33,223 bases of DNA. It comes from a virus. This document shows, in pieces, positions 23,338 to 29,293 of this stretch. Both the position numbers and the translations under genes were made by a program. The stretch lies in the IMG/VR virus record IMGVR_UViG_3300044844_001047, positions 1 through 33,223 of that record. One strand, 5' to 3'. Under the pieces are notes generated by a model. The model had not been told where the DNA came from, ran no database searches, and saw only the letters and a list, made by a program, of their open reading frames with translations. Every line of letters begins with the position of its first letter. Positions within the stretch are counted from its first letter, which is position 1.

Positions 23338-23834
23338 TGGAGGCGGCGGAAGGCTTGGATGAATGATGCCCGGTATTGGGCCCGATAGTCATAGGGCTCA
23401 ATACCGGGGATTTTTATGGTCCCGATCACCGCCGAGGTCCAGGGCCGGGCAGGCAGGTTCACGAGGGGGCGGGTCTTGTCGCCCCATGGATGGACGTTTG
23501 CGCCGTAGTGAACCGCTGTGGCATAGCCCACGGCCCATCGGAAGGTGCAGAGGCTGCCCGAGATCTGGAAGCTGTTGGAGGCTCGCAAGGTGCCGAGGTC
23601 CACGATGTTACGAGGCGAGCCCACCGGCCGGCCAGGGGTGCGGCTGCCATCACGGCGGAAGGTGCCCCCGCGCATGGTCACCCTTGGCCACTCCCACGCC
23701 TTGGTGCCCAGGGCATCTTGAAAGGCGCTGTTGAGCTCGGGGAATACCACTCGCGCCGCCGCCTCTGATGCCCGCTGCGCCTTGGTGAGGGTGGCCGGGT
23801 TCACGCGCACCGTGGCCCTGGTGCTGACTTTCAT
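23334..23834 (-). CDS. HK97 gp10-like tail-joining protein
   Basis: A 166-aa protein with the order typical of HK97-gp10-type connector/tail completion proteins: an N-terminal helical part ('TLTKAQRASEAAARVVFPEL'), a middle 'RDGSRTPGRPVGSPRNIVDL', and the conserved 'WAVGYATAVHYGANVHPWGD' with 'LPARPWTSAVIG' before a C-terminal helix. It lies in a run of ATGA-overlapping genes just before the tail chaperone, the usual place. It would join head connector to tail. Confidence 0.75.
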   Translation of the reverse strand: MKVSTRATVRVNPATLTKAQRASEAAARVVFPELNSAFQDALGTKAWEWPRVTMRGGTFRRDGSRTPGRPVGSPRNIVDLGTLRASNSFQISGSLCTFRWAVGYATAVHYGANVHPWGDKTRPLVNLPARPWTSAVIGTIKIPGIEPYDYRAQYRASFIQAFRRLQ

Positions 23835-24301
23835 CGGCCTGCTGCAAAGGTGCCGGTGAACTCGTCGCCGGCTTCAACGCGGATCAGGGCATCAATGCCG
23901 CCAACGCCTGAGAGGGTGGCGATCGTGACCCAGCCGCGCTCCGCTTCGGTGGTGGCCGGCAGGATTGAGAGGTCGCCCATGAACGCCTCCAGCTTCTCGC
24001 CGCGGGGGAACCCCGTGGGCCGCAGGCCGGTGTCGGTCCAACTCCAGGCGGTTCCCGCGTCCAGCCAGCCGGCTCCGGAGGGCACCACGGCCCAGCGGGT
24101 GATGTTGCCCTCGATGCTGCCCGAGCCGATGGACCGCCCGCCGCTCTCCTGCTCGCCGCCGGGGCTCTGGGCCTCAGCAAAGGCCTCGATCACCACCAGA
24201 TCAGTGGCCCGCTGCAGTCCCTCCCGCAGGCTGGTGGCCGCTGCGGTGGGGCGCCGCCAGAGGAGGCGGAGGTTCGCGACGGGGGCGAAGGGGGTGGGCA
24301 T
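23831..24301 (-). CDS. Head-tail connector-type protein (hypothetical)
   Basis: A 156-aa protein starting three bases after the stop of basic protein C and overlapping the gp10-like gene by ATGA. It has an N-terminal helix ('AATSLREGLQRATDLVVIEA') and a beta-rich rest ('GNITRWAVVPSGAGWLDAG', 'GWVTIATLSGVGGIDALIRV'). The position between capsid-side and tail genes suggests a stopper or tail-joining role. No family is certain. Confidence 0.5.
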   Translation of the reverse strand: MPTPFAPVANLRLLWRRPTAAATSLREGLQRATDLVVIEAFAEAQSPGGEQESGGRSIGSGSIEGNITRWAVVPSGAGWLDAGTAWSWTDTGLRPTGFPRGEKLEAFMGDLSILPATTEAERGWVTIATLSGVGGIDALIRVEAGDEFTGTFAAGR

Positions 24302-24304
24302 GGG

Positions 24305-25831
24305 TTAGGGGTTGCGGCGGCGGGGGGTGGCGGCAGACCTTGCCAAAAAGGCGGCGTAATCAAGTCCTGTTTTTGTAAGCGCTGACTGCTCAAAATAGGC
24401 TCCACCCGGGCCAACAAGCCGACGTTTTCCATTTTGCGTTTGGACCCTAAAACCCTTGCTGACCCGATCTTCAATAAGTGCTTGCCGAAGTACGCCATTG
24501 CCATTATTAACGGTGTATTTTTCAAGGGCTGCATTGGCTTTTGCTCTTTGCATCGGCGGCATTGATGCCGTGAACTCTTTTCGCCGCTGCTCGCTGGCGG
24601 CGGTTGTAACGTTGGCCGCTTTTTCTGCAGCGCTTAGCTGCTTTGGCGGAAACTTTTGCCGCCCTGGCTCTAGCGAATAACTTGGATCAAGTTTGAAGAT
24701 TTTATCCCTTGCGGCTTTTCTGACTTCCAATGAATTGGAGCCGTTGTAGATTATTTTTTCTAAAGCGGCTTTTTTGCTTGCTTTGCTTTGAACTTTTGCC
24801 ACCGTCCCCGCCACTCGGGAGGCCTTCATCCGGGGCCCGGCGCCCTTGGGGCTGGGCTTGCGAGCGACGGCCATTTTCTCGCCCCCAAGGCCCACGAGGA
24901 TCCGGTAGGCGCGGGCGGCGGTCCTGAGGGTCTTCTGCGCCTTGTCGGCGGCGGCTTGATTCTTAGGCGAGCGCCGCCGGTTGAGGCGCTGCTGCGCCTC
25001 TAGTGCCGCCTTCTGTGCCCGGTTGTAGTTGGTGGTTGCCCTGGCGGCCCGTGCGCCGGATGCGGCTGCCTTGGCTTTCTTGGCGGCGATGGCGCCGGGC
25101 TTGAGGCCTCGGGGTTTGGCGAGGGTGCCGGAGGGGCGGGCTGCCTTCGCACGCCTGGCAGGAGGCGCCGGGACCGTGCCGGTGAGAACCTGCTGGGAGG
25201 TGGCTGGCTTCAGGCCACGGCGAGCACCCCGCTCCCGTTGGATGCGGCGACTGAGGGCCCGCCGGTTGTCCTTGAGGCCTTGCTTTGCCTCGGCTGCGTT
25301 GGCGCTTCCTGGCTTGGCGCTGCTGAGCCGTCGCCGGGCCCCTCTCACCGCGCCCACGTACTCGCTGATCTTGCCGCGGTCAGGCCCCGGCCCTGGCCGC
25401 ATTGCCGGGCGGTTGGGGCGGATCACCCGCACTGATGACCTGGGCGCCACCACCGGCTTAGCCGCCACCTTCCGCCCACCCCGAATCACCCCCGCCCGCG
25501 CCGCCATGCGCACCGTGGAGGCCGCCCGCGCCTTGCCAAGGCGGTTGGCGCCCCTGGTGACGGCCCCCCTCTGCGCCCGCAGGCCAAGCGACCCCCGCAG
25601 GCTGCGATCGGCTGGGTTCTTGGTGGCCAGCTTGGCGCGGCTGCGGCGAAGGCTCCCGCGGGCCCCGAGGGTGCCGCCGGTGACCGTGGGTTTGGCCGCT
25701 GCCCGCCTGGCTGCGCGACGAGAGGCTGGCGTGCTGCGCTTCGGGGGGCCACCGCCGGGAGTCGAGGCAAAGCGCCCGCTGTTGTCGCGCACGTAGCTTG
25801 TGCGTCTGCCTCTACTGCCGCCGCGGGCCAT
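24305..25831 (-). CDS. Large basic modular protein C (RDxxGRFAS family)
   Basis: A 508-aa Lys/Arg/Ala-rich protein. The N-terminal tag 'RRTSYVRDNSGRFASTPGG' is nearly identical to that of protein D. The second RDNSGRI module is absent, but 'RPSGTLAKPRGLKPGAIAAK' (about residue 235) and 'RVAGTVAKVQ' are present. A helical repeat-like region ('AALEAQQRLNRRRSPKNQAA') follows, and the last 150 residues ('EKIIYNGSNSLEVRKAARDK', 'EKYTVNNGNGVLRQALIEDR') are encoded by A+T-richer DNA and form a distinct, less basic domain of unknown fold. The ATG is 21 bases after a CGGGAAAACT element. The end (CCCTAACCCATG) couples to the next gene. Probably packaged in virions, by inference only. Confidence 0.72.
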   Translation of the reverse strand: MARGGSRGRRTSYVRDNSGRFASTPGGGPPKRSTPASRRAARRAAAKPTVTGGTLGARGSLRRSRAKLATKNPADRSLRGSLGLRAQRGAVTRGANRLGKARAASTVRMAARAGVIRGGRKVAAKPVVAPRSSVRVIRPNRPAMRPGPGPDRGKISEYVGAVRGARRRLSSAKPGSANAAEAKQGLKDNRRALSRRIQRERGARRGLKPATSQQVLTGTVPAPPARRAKAARPSGTLAKPRGLKPGAIAAKKAKAAASGARAARATTNYNRAQKAALEAQQRLNRRRSPKNQAAADKAQKTLRTAARAYRILVGLGGEKMAVARKPSPKGAGPRMKASRVAGTVAKVQSKASKKAALEKIIYNGSNSLEVRKAARDKIFKLDPSYSLEPGRQKFPPKQLSAAEKAANVTTAASEQRRKEFTASMPPMQRAKANAALEKYTVNNGNGVLRQALIEDRVSKGFRVQTQNGKRRLVGPGGAYFEQSALTKTGLDYAAFLARSAATPRRRNP

Positions 25832-25852
25832 GGGATCGGGGTCTACTGCCCC

Positions 25853-25862
25853 AGTTTTCCCG
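25853..25862 (-). promoter_or_regulatory. CGGGAAAACT start-associated element, copy 8
   Basis: Exact 10-mer 12 bases after the stop of the 41-aa gene and 21 bases before the ATG of basic protein C; followed by GGG then GCAG. Confidence 0.8.
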
Positions 25863-25874
25863 TGGTCCCGGCCC

Positions 25875-26000
25875 TTACTTCATCGGCTTGGCGGCCTTCT
25901 TCCCGCCCTTGGTCTTCGCCTTCGGCTTGGCTGCCTTGGGCTTGGCGGCCTTGGGCTTACCGGGCATCCCGCCGAAGTAAGGCATTCCACCTGCTGGCAT
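25875..26000 (-). CDS. 41-aa Lys/Ala/Pro-rich histone-H1-like peptide
   Basis: Reads 'MPAGGMPYFGGMPGKPKAA' and then KPKAAKPKA-type repeats to 'KKAAKPMK'. The start is fixed by a CGGGAAAACT element 21 bases upstream, the modal spacing. Composition resembles the tail of linker histones, so nucleic-acid binding is likely. It directly precedes basic protein C and may work with that family. The N-terminal Gly/Met-rich part is unlike the basic proteins. Confidence 0.65.
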   Translation of the reverse strand: MPAGGMPYFGGMPGKPKAAKPKAAKPKAKTKGGKKAAKPMK

Positions 26001-26021
26001 GGTTTGTGAGCGACTGCCTGC

Positions 26022-26031
26022 AGTTTTCCCG
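26022..26031 (-). promoter_or_regulatory. CGGGAAAACT start-associated element, copy 9
   Basis: Exact 10-mer 21 bases before the ATG of the 41-aa gene, after the HNH gene; followed by GCAG then GCAG. Confidence 0.8.
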
Positions 26032-26051
26032 ACGCAGGCCACGCACACCGC

Positions 26052-26387
26052 TCACGCGGAAGCCTGCAGCATCGGGGCACCTGACGACACCAGCCACGTC
26101 CTTATTTTCAGCTCCCTATTGACGCAATAAAAGGGCTGTGATTGATACCACTGCCACACATCACAGTGATTCTTAGAGCCATTGCAGGGAGCGCAAGCCG
26201 GGATTAGGTTAGATCGCTGCGTTGTGCCGCCGTTTATCTTGGCGACAACATGATCGAGGGTGATCTTGTCAGGCTGGCAACCGCAATAGGCGCAACAACC
26301 ATCCCACGCCTCAATAATCCCCCGCCTGAATCGATGCTTTGTGATTCGCTTGGAAAGAAGCTCGGACCCTTCAATTTGGTGGGACAC
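26052..26387 (-). CDS. HNH endonuclease
   Basis: A 111-aa protein starting at GTG. The HNH signature is complete: 'CCAYCGCQPDKITLDHVVAK' (zinc Cys pair and catalytic H46), 'INGGTTQRSNLIPACAPCNG' (N60, second Cys pair) and H74. In phages such free-standing proteins are either packaging-associated nucleases or mobile homing-type nucleases. No CGGGAAAACT element precedes it, and its DNA is A+T-richer than its neighbours, which favours a later insertion between two element-bearing genes. The true role cannot be decided from sequence. Confidence 0.85.
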   Translation of the reverse strand: MSHQIEGSELLSKRITKHRFRRGIIEAWDGCCAYCGCQPDKITLDHVVAKINGGTTQRSNLIPACAPCNGSKNHCDVWQWYQSQPFYCVNRELKIRTWLVSSGAPMLQASA

Positions 26388-26441
26388 GGGTTTGCCGAGA
26401 GGGTGTACTGATCAGAGGTGCGCGGGCGATGGTGCGCCTGC

Positions 26442-26951
26442 TCAGCTCCTCAGCAACATCCCCGCGCCGCTCATCCCCTGCGGGGCGATCCGGGGCACGT
26501 TGAGGGCCGTGGCGATCCGGTTGATCAGCGCCTGGATCCGCTCGTCCCGCTGCCCCTGTGCCGTGGCCCTGGCACCGCCGCCGAAGCGGTAGCGGGCCTT
26601 CAGGAGGGAGGTGTCCCACGCCAATTTGCCGGCTTGGTTCAGCTGCTGATCCCGCGTGGGCGTGGTGCCGGGGATCGGCCCCTCGTACTCCTCGGCGTTC
26701 CCGAGGTGCGCGGTGCCCGCGTCAACCTCATCGGCCTGGGCTTCCTCCAGGCTCACAATCTCGTCCAGCCACCCCTGGATCTGGGTCACGGTGCTGGGGC
26801 TGTGCGTGGCGACCGCGTTCATCTGCTGCGTCAGCTCCACCAGGCTCCCCTCAGTGGCGGGCCAGCCGATGTAGGTGCGGATCAGGTCCCGATCGTTGCG
26901 AGGGCTGGTGGCCGTGGGGCGCCAGAGGGTGTCAGGGGCGAGGATCGTCAC
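26442..26951 (-). CDS. Putative head-tail connector-region protein (hypothetical)
   Basis: A 169-aa protein starting at GTG, 21 bases after a CGGGAAAACT element. Helices at 'EGSLVELTQQMNAVATHSP' and 'QIQGWLDEIVSLEEAQADEV', then 'LNQAGKLAWDTSLLKARYRF' and a C-terminal helix 'ERIQALINRIATALNVP'. The all-helical layout fits a connector or adaptor protein, but no family can be named. Confidence 0.55.
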   Translation of the reverse strand: MTILAPDTLWRPTATSPRNDRDLIRTYIGWPATEGSLVELTQQMNAVATHSPSTVTQIQGWLDEIVSLEEAQADEVDAGTAHLGNAEEYEGPIPGTTPTRDQQLNQAGKLAWDTSLLKARYRFGGGARATAQGQRDERIQALINRIATALNVPRIAPQGMSGAGMLLRS

Positions 26952-26959
26952 GGCGCGAG

Positions 26960-27208
26960 TCAGGCTGCCTGAAGTTTTCCCGCTGCAGGATCTTCCAGGC
27001 CCTTGCGGGCTCCATGCAAGGTGCCCAGCCAGTAACGGCCCTCGGGGTCCAGGTTGGCGGTGAGCAGTCGCAGGATCTGCTCCCCTTCCGGGTCGTCCGC
27101 CACGGCTGTGAGCATCCGCAGGCCCTGCCGCGCCGCCGGGGCATTGCGGCCGAGGACAGCGACGCTGAGGCCCTGGAACAGGCGGAGCGTGGGGGAGCGG
27201 TCGGGCAT
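26960..27208 (-). CDS. Small helical protein (hypothetical)
   Basis: An 82-aa all-helical protein ('TLRLFQGLSVAVLGRNAPAA', 'GEQILRLLTANLDPEGRYWL'). The ATG at 27208 is preferred to an upstream TTG (27220) because it lies 22 bases after a CGGGAAAACT element, the usual distance. The last residues (AGKLQAA) are encoded by the next copy of that element. No family recognised. Confidence 0.55.
   Translation of the reverse strand: MPDRSPTLRLFQGLSVAVLGRNAPAARQGLRMLTAVADDPEGEQILRLLTANLDPEGRYWLGTLHGARKGLEDPAAGKLQAA
26973..26982 (-). promoter_or_regulatory. CGGGAAAACT start-associated element, copy 10
   Basis: Exact 10-mer inside the 3' end of the upstream gene, 21 bases before the GTG at 26951; followed by TCAG then GCAG. 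Confidence 0.8.
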
Positions 27209-27230
27209 GGGCGCATTCAAGCCGTACCTG

Positions 27231-27240
27231 AGTTTTCCCG
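27231..27240 (-). promoter_or_regulatory. CGGGAAAACT start-associated element, copy 11
   Basis: Exact 10-mer 22 bases before the ATG at 27208 and 23 bases after the preceding stop; second half degenerate (GTAC). Confidence 0.8.
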
Positions 27241-27263
27241 CTACGGAGGGGGTGTCGGTCGGG

Positions 27264-27566
27264 TCACCATCGGCCTTCTAAAACCGCCCGGTTGCGCATC
27301 CGCGTGTAGTGGGCCAATGACCGCTCCTGATCCGACTGCCCAGCGTCAAGCTGCCGCACGTGATCGCGGAGCGCTCGTCGTGTCATCCGCAACCGCTGAG
27401 CTACATCCCACCGGTCCGCAGGGTTGCTGCGCTGAACCTTGAACAATCGCACGACAAGATTAGCACCAAAGGGTTTACCGGATAGCGAATATAGGCTTAG
27501 TCGCCAGGTAACTTCTCCATCACGGAAAGAAAACTTGCGAACGGAAAACCGTGATTTCGCTGTCAT
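27264..27566 (-). CDS. Small basic protein (hypothetical)
   Basis: About 100 aa; start at the ATG overlapping the previous stop (TGATG). The N-terminal half is beta-prone ('FSFRDGEVTWRLSLYSLSGK'). The C-terminal half is basic and helical ('WDVAQRLRMTRRALRDHVRQ') and resembles a DNA-binding helix-turn-helix, though not enough to assign a family. Its DNA is A+T-richer at the 5' end. Confidence 0.55.
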   Translation of the reverse strand: MTAKSRFSVRKFSFRDGEVTWRLSLYSLSGKPFGANLVVRLFKVQRSNPADRWDVAQRLRMTRRALRDHVRQLDAGQSDQERSLAHYTRMRNRAVLEGRW

Positions 27567-27823
27567 CAATAATCCTCTGTTGATGGGTTGGTTGGTGCCT
27601 GCTTGGCTCTGAACCGGGCGACCCGCGCCGCTCGATCGGCTCGCCCTTCGGGCGTGAAGCGCTCCCAGCAGCGGGAGCAGTGGAGGCCGTGGCGGCCGTC
27701 GTGCGTGGTGGTGCAGTCGGGGCCGATGCAGGCGATCTTCACTGCGGGGGGCAGGAGGCCGGCTTGGCGGAGCTTGAAGCGGCGGCTGCGGGCCGCGGCG
27801 GTGGGGTCGTTAGGCATCAGCAT
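27566..27823 (-). CDS. Small zinc-ribbon-like protein (hypothetical)
   Basis: An 85-aa basic protein (83 aa if the second ATG at 27817 is used). Four Cys in 'ACIGPDCTTTHDGRHGLHC' and the following 'SRCW' form a likely zinc knuckle, flanked by two similar basic helices ('AAARSRRFKLRQAG' and 'ADRAARVARFRAKQA'). It overlaps genes on both sides, so it belongs to a translationally coupled trio. Probably nucleic-acid binding. Confidence 0.6.
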   Translation of the reverse strand: MLMPNDPTAAARSRRFKLRQAGLLPPAVKIACIGPDCTTTHDGRHGLHCSRCWERFTPEGRADRAARVARFRAKQAPTNPSTEDY

Positions 27824-28124
27824 TGGCCATGGCTGCGCTAAGCGCTCGGGCTGCTTCCGTTGCCTGCCGAAGGCTGACCCCTAGCGCCTTCATGGTGTGT
27901 CCAAGCATCGCGGCAGCCTTGGTCGCTTCCGCCGGGGTTGGGGGGTTGCGTGGCCACCAGTGGTCCCAGCGAACGTGGCCCCATGTGTCGTCGTTGCCGT
28001 TACTCCAGGCGATGCGGCCGAACCGCCCGCCGTTAGGGGTAAATGACAGGAATGTGATTGGGTGCATGGGGAATAATGCGGCGCTGGTGGGGTCAGGCAT
28101 GAAAGTTGATGGCATTGGATCCAT
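27810..28124 (-). CDS. Small protein with Trp-rich beta segment (hypothetical)
   Basis: A 104-aa protein; in-frame ATGs at 28124, 28115 and 28100 are possible and no ribosome site decides. It has 'ITFLSFTPNGGRFGRIAWSN' then 'WGHVRWDHWWPRNPP' and a C-terminal helix ('LGVSLRQATEAARALSAAMA'). It overlaps the zinc-ribbon gene by 14 bases. No family recognised. Confidence 0.55.
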   Translation of the reverse strand: MDPMPSTFMPDPTSAALFPMHPITFLSFTPNGGRFGRIAWSNGNDDTWGHVRWDHWWPRNPPTPAEATKAAAMLGHTMKALGVSLRQATEAARALSAAMANADA

Positions 28125-28169
28125 CGGTGGTGAATCGACGGATGACGGACAGAGACATTGGAGGAGACG

Positions 28170-28214
28170 CAGTGGGATGGTTGCCGGATAGGCTCCGGCG
28201 GGCCGTGGGGATCA
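28170..28214 (-). repeat. Stop-codon hairpin repeat, copy 1
   Basis: 45 bases beginning (minus strand) at the TGA of the 68-aa gene. Hairpin GCCGGA-GCCTA-TCCGGC at 28199-28183, six perfect pairs. Relative to copy 3, one G-C pair is replaced by A-T, keeping the stem. Confidence 0.75.
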
Positions 28215-28418
28215 ACCAGGCAGCAAGGTGTAAAGGAATGGCCCTGGGATTGGTAGCTCGCATTTGGATCCACTTGCAAACTCCATTCGATACATTGCTG
28301 CAGCAAGGCTCACATCTCCCGCCATCTCAGCTTGTCGTCGGGCATCGTGGCAGTCGGTGGCAATAATCCAACTGACTATTTCAAGCGTGAAAGCGTTTTG
28401 CTTAAGAATGCACATCAT
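28212..28418 (-). CDS. Small 68-aa protein (hypothetical)
   Basis: Start at ATG 28418, just after hairpin copy 2; stop TGA forms the first bases of hairpin copy 1. The peptide is helical ('NAFTLEIVSWIIATDCHDAR', 'MAGDVSLAAAMYRMEFASG') with a Pro-rich C-terminus. No family recognised. The frame also reads upstream through the repeat, but that part encodes the repeat itself and is unlikely to be translated. Confidence 0.5.
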   Translation of the reverse strand: MMCILKQNAFTLEIVSWIIATDCHDARRQAEMAGDVSLAAAMYRMEFASGSKCELPIPGPFLYTLLPG

Positions 28419-28432
28419 GAACTGTTGATGCG

Positions 28433-28476
28433 ATGGGATGGTTTGCCGGGAAGGCCCTGGCGGGCCGTGGGGGTCA
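28433..28476 (-). repeat. Stop-codon hairpin repeat, copy 2
   Basis: Begins at the TGA of the 91-aa gene. The alternative stem GGCCC-GCCA-GGGCC is perfect; the main stem has one mismatch (A-C on the minus-strand RNA). Confidence 0.75.
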
Positions 28477-28749
28477 GATAGCAATGCCGGAGGAACCATC
28501 TGGCCATGTAAAAAGCGGAGACGCTTTTGGGTCGGCTTGCTTGTGAAGTCGGCAGCAAGCGTCAATCCCGTAAGATCGAGCCCATTTAGCTAGCTGCCTG
28601 GCCTCGCCGATGTACGCGATCTTTGCTTCTTTGATGGGGCAGGTAGCGGGCGCCATCGAGAAGCCACTTATCGGACAGGGCAACTCCTTGACTCCTTGGG
28701 TTCCGTCTTTGGTTTGGACCATGTAAAGGGCCGCTGATACTGTGGCCAT
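28474..28749 (-). CDS. Small Cys-containing protein (hypothetical)
   Basis: A 91-aa protein from the ATG at 28749 (a TTG at 28758 is possible). It has a beta start ('TVSAALYMVQTKDGTQGV') and then Cys residues in 'ELPCPIS', 'PATCPIKEA' and 'DACCRLH', which could bind metal, with a helix 'IGEARQLAKWARSYG' between. Flanked by hairpin repeats on both sides, like a small gene cassette. Confidence 0.5.
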   Translation of the reverse strand: MATVSAALYMVQTKDGTQGVKELPCPISGFSMAPATCPIKEAKIAYIGEARQLAKWARSYGIDACCRLHKQADPKASPLFTWPDGSSGIAI

Positions 28750-28760
28750 GATTGTCAATG

Positions 28761-28806
28761 CAGTGGGATGGTTTGCCGGGTTGGCCCCGGCGGGCCGTGG
28801 GGGTCA
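28761..28806 (-). repeat. Stop-codon hairpin repeat, copy 3
   Basis: 46 bases beginning at the TGA of the 109-aa gene. Hairpin GCCGGG-GCCAA-CCCGGC at 28791-28775, six perfect pairs; the alternative stem GGCCC-GCCG-GGGCC is also perfect. Confidence 0.8.
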
Positions 28807-29133
28807 GGCTCTAGCCAAGCGATCCGCCAGGAACTCGGCGGCGCTCTGAACAGCGGCAGCGGCCTCGGGGGTGGGCTGGTAGCCGATCTCATAGAGGCGG
28901 TCACCCAAGGCAAACGCCTCACGGTGCCAGCCCGCGTCATGGGCGGCCTTGATCGTGTCGCGGGCGAAGGCGCGGGTTTCGTAGAGGGTCGCGGGGCTCG
29001 GGGGCACAGGGCGCCAGATGCGAAGCTCGATCGGTGGGCGCCCGGCCCATGGAGCGGTCATCCATTCGGGCCGCGGGCCTTGGTGGAAGTCGGCGGCGGT
29101 CGCTGGGGTCTTGGCGTATTGGATCTTGGACAT
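28804..29133 (-). CDS. Small protein, first gene after the twin operators (hypothetical)
   Basis: A 109-aa protein from the ATG at 29133; the longer open frame upstream crosses the palindromes and is not chosen. It has a Pro/Trp-rich first half ('PEWMTAPWAGRPPIELRIWR') and a helical second half ('TRAFARDTIKAAHDAGWHR', 'TPEAAAAVQSAAEFLADRL'). No family recognised. As the first gene downstream of the palindrome pair it is the best candidate for control by them. Confidence 0.5.
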   Translation of the reverse strand: MSKIQYAKTPATAADFHQGPRPEWMTAPWAGRPPIELRIWRPVPPSPATLYETRAFARDTIKAAHDAGWHREAFALGDRLYEIGYQPTPEAAAAVQSAAEFLADRLARA

Positions 29134-29194
29134 GGAAGGGGGTTCGCTGGTTGAGAGGTGCGGAGAGGGCTGATCCCTCCCCTGAGACCTCACA

Positions 29195-29210
29195 GTAACG
29201 CAACCGTTAC
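29195..29210. promoter_or_regulatory. 16-bp palindromic operator candidate, copy 1
   Basis: GTAACG-CAAC-CGTTAC: perfect 6-bp inverted repeat around 4 bases. Its centre is 52 bp from copy 2, about five helical turns. Confidence 0.65.
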
Positions 29211-29246
29211 CCCTCGCCCGTGTCTGGACAGGCCACTTCATAAGCT

Positions 29247-29262
29247 GTAACGCAGGCGTTAC
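29247..29262. promoter_or_regulatory. 16-bp palindromic operator candidate, copy 2
   Basis: GTAACG-CAGG-CGTTAC: same half-sites as copy 1 and a nearly identical spacer (CA followed by two variable bases). Lies in the gene-free gap after basic protein B. Confidence 0.65.
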
Positions 29263-29293
29263 CTTGGAAAGGCGTCAGGGCGGGGGCAATGCC

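Noticed and set aside
28170-28806. Integron attC-like sites, since small genes are each followed by an imperfect palindrome.
   Set aside because: No GTTRRRY core or conserved R'/R'' boxes are present, and the repeat starts at the stop codon; only the gene-plus-repeat layout is similar.
28170-28806. CRISPR array from three repeated units.
   Set aside because: Units are separated by 218-290 bases of coding sequence of unequal length, not short spacers, and no cas genes are present.
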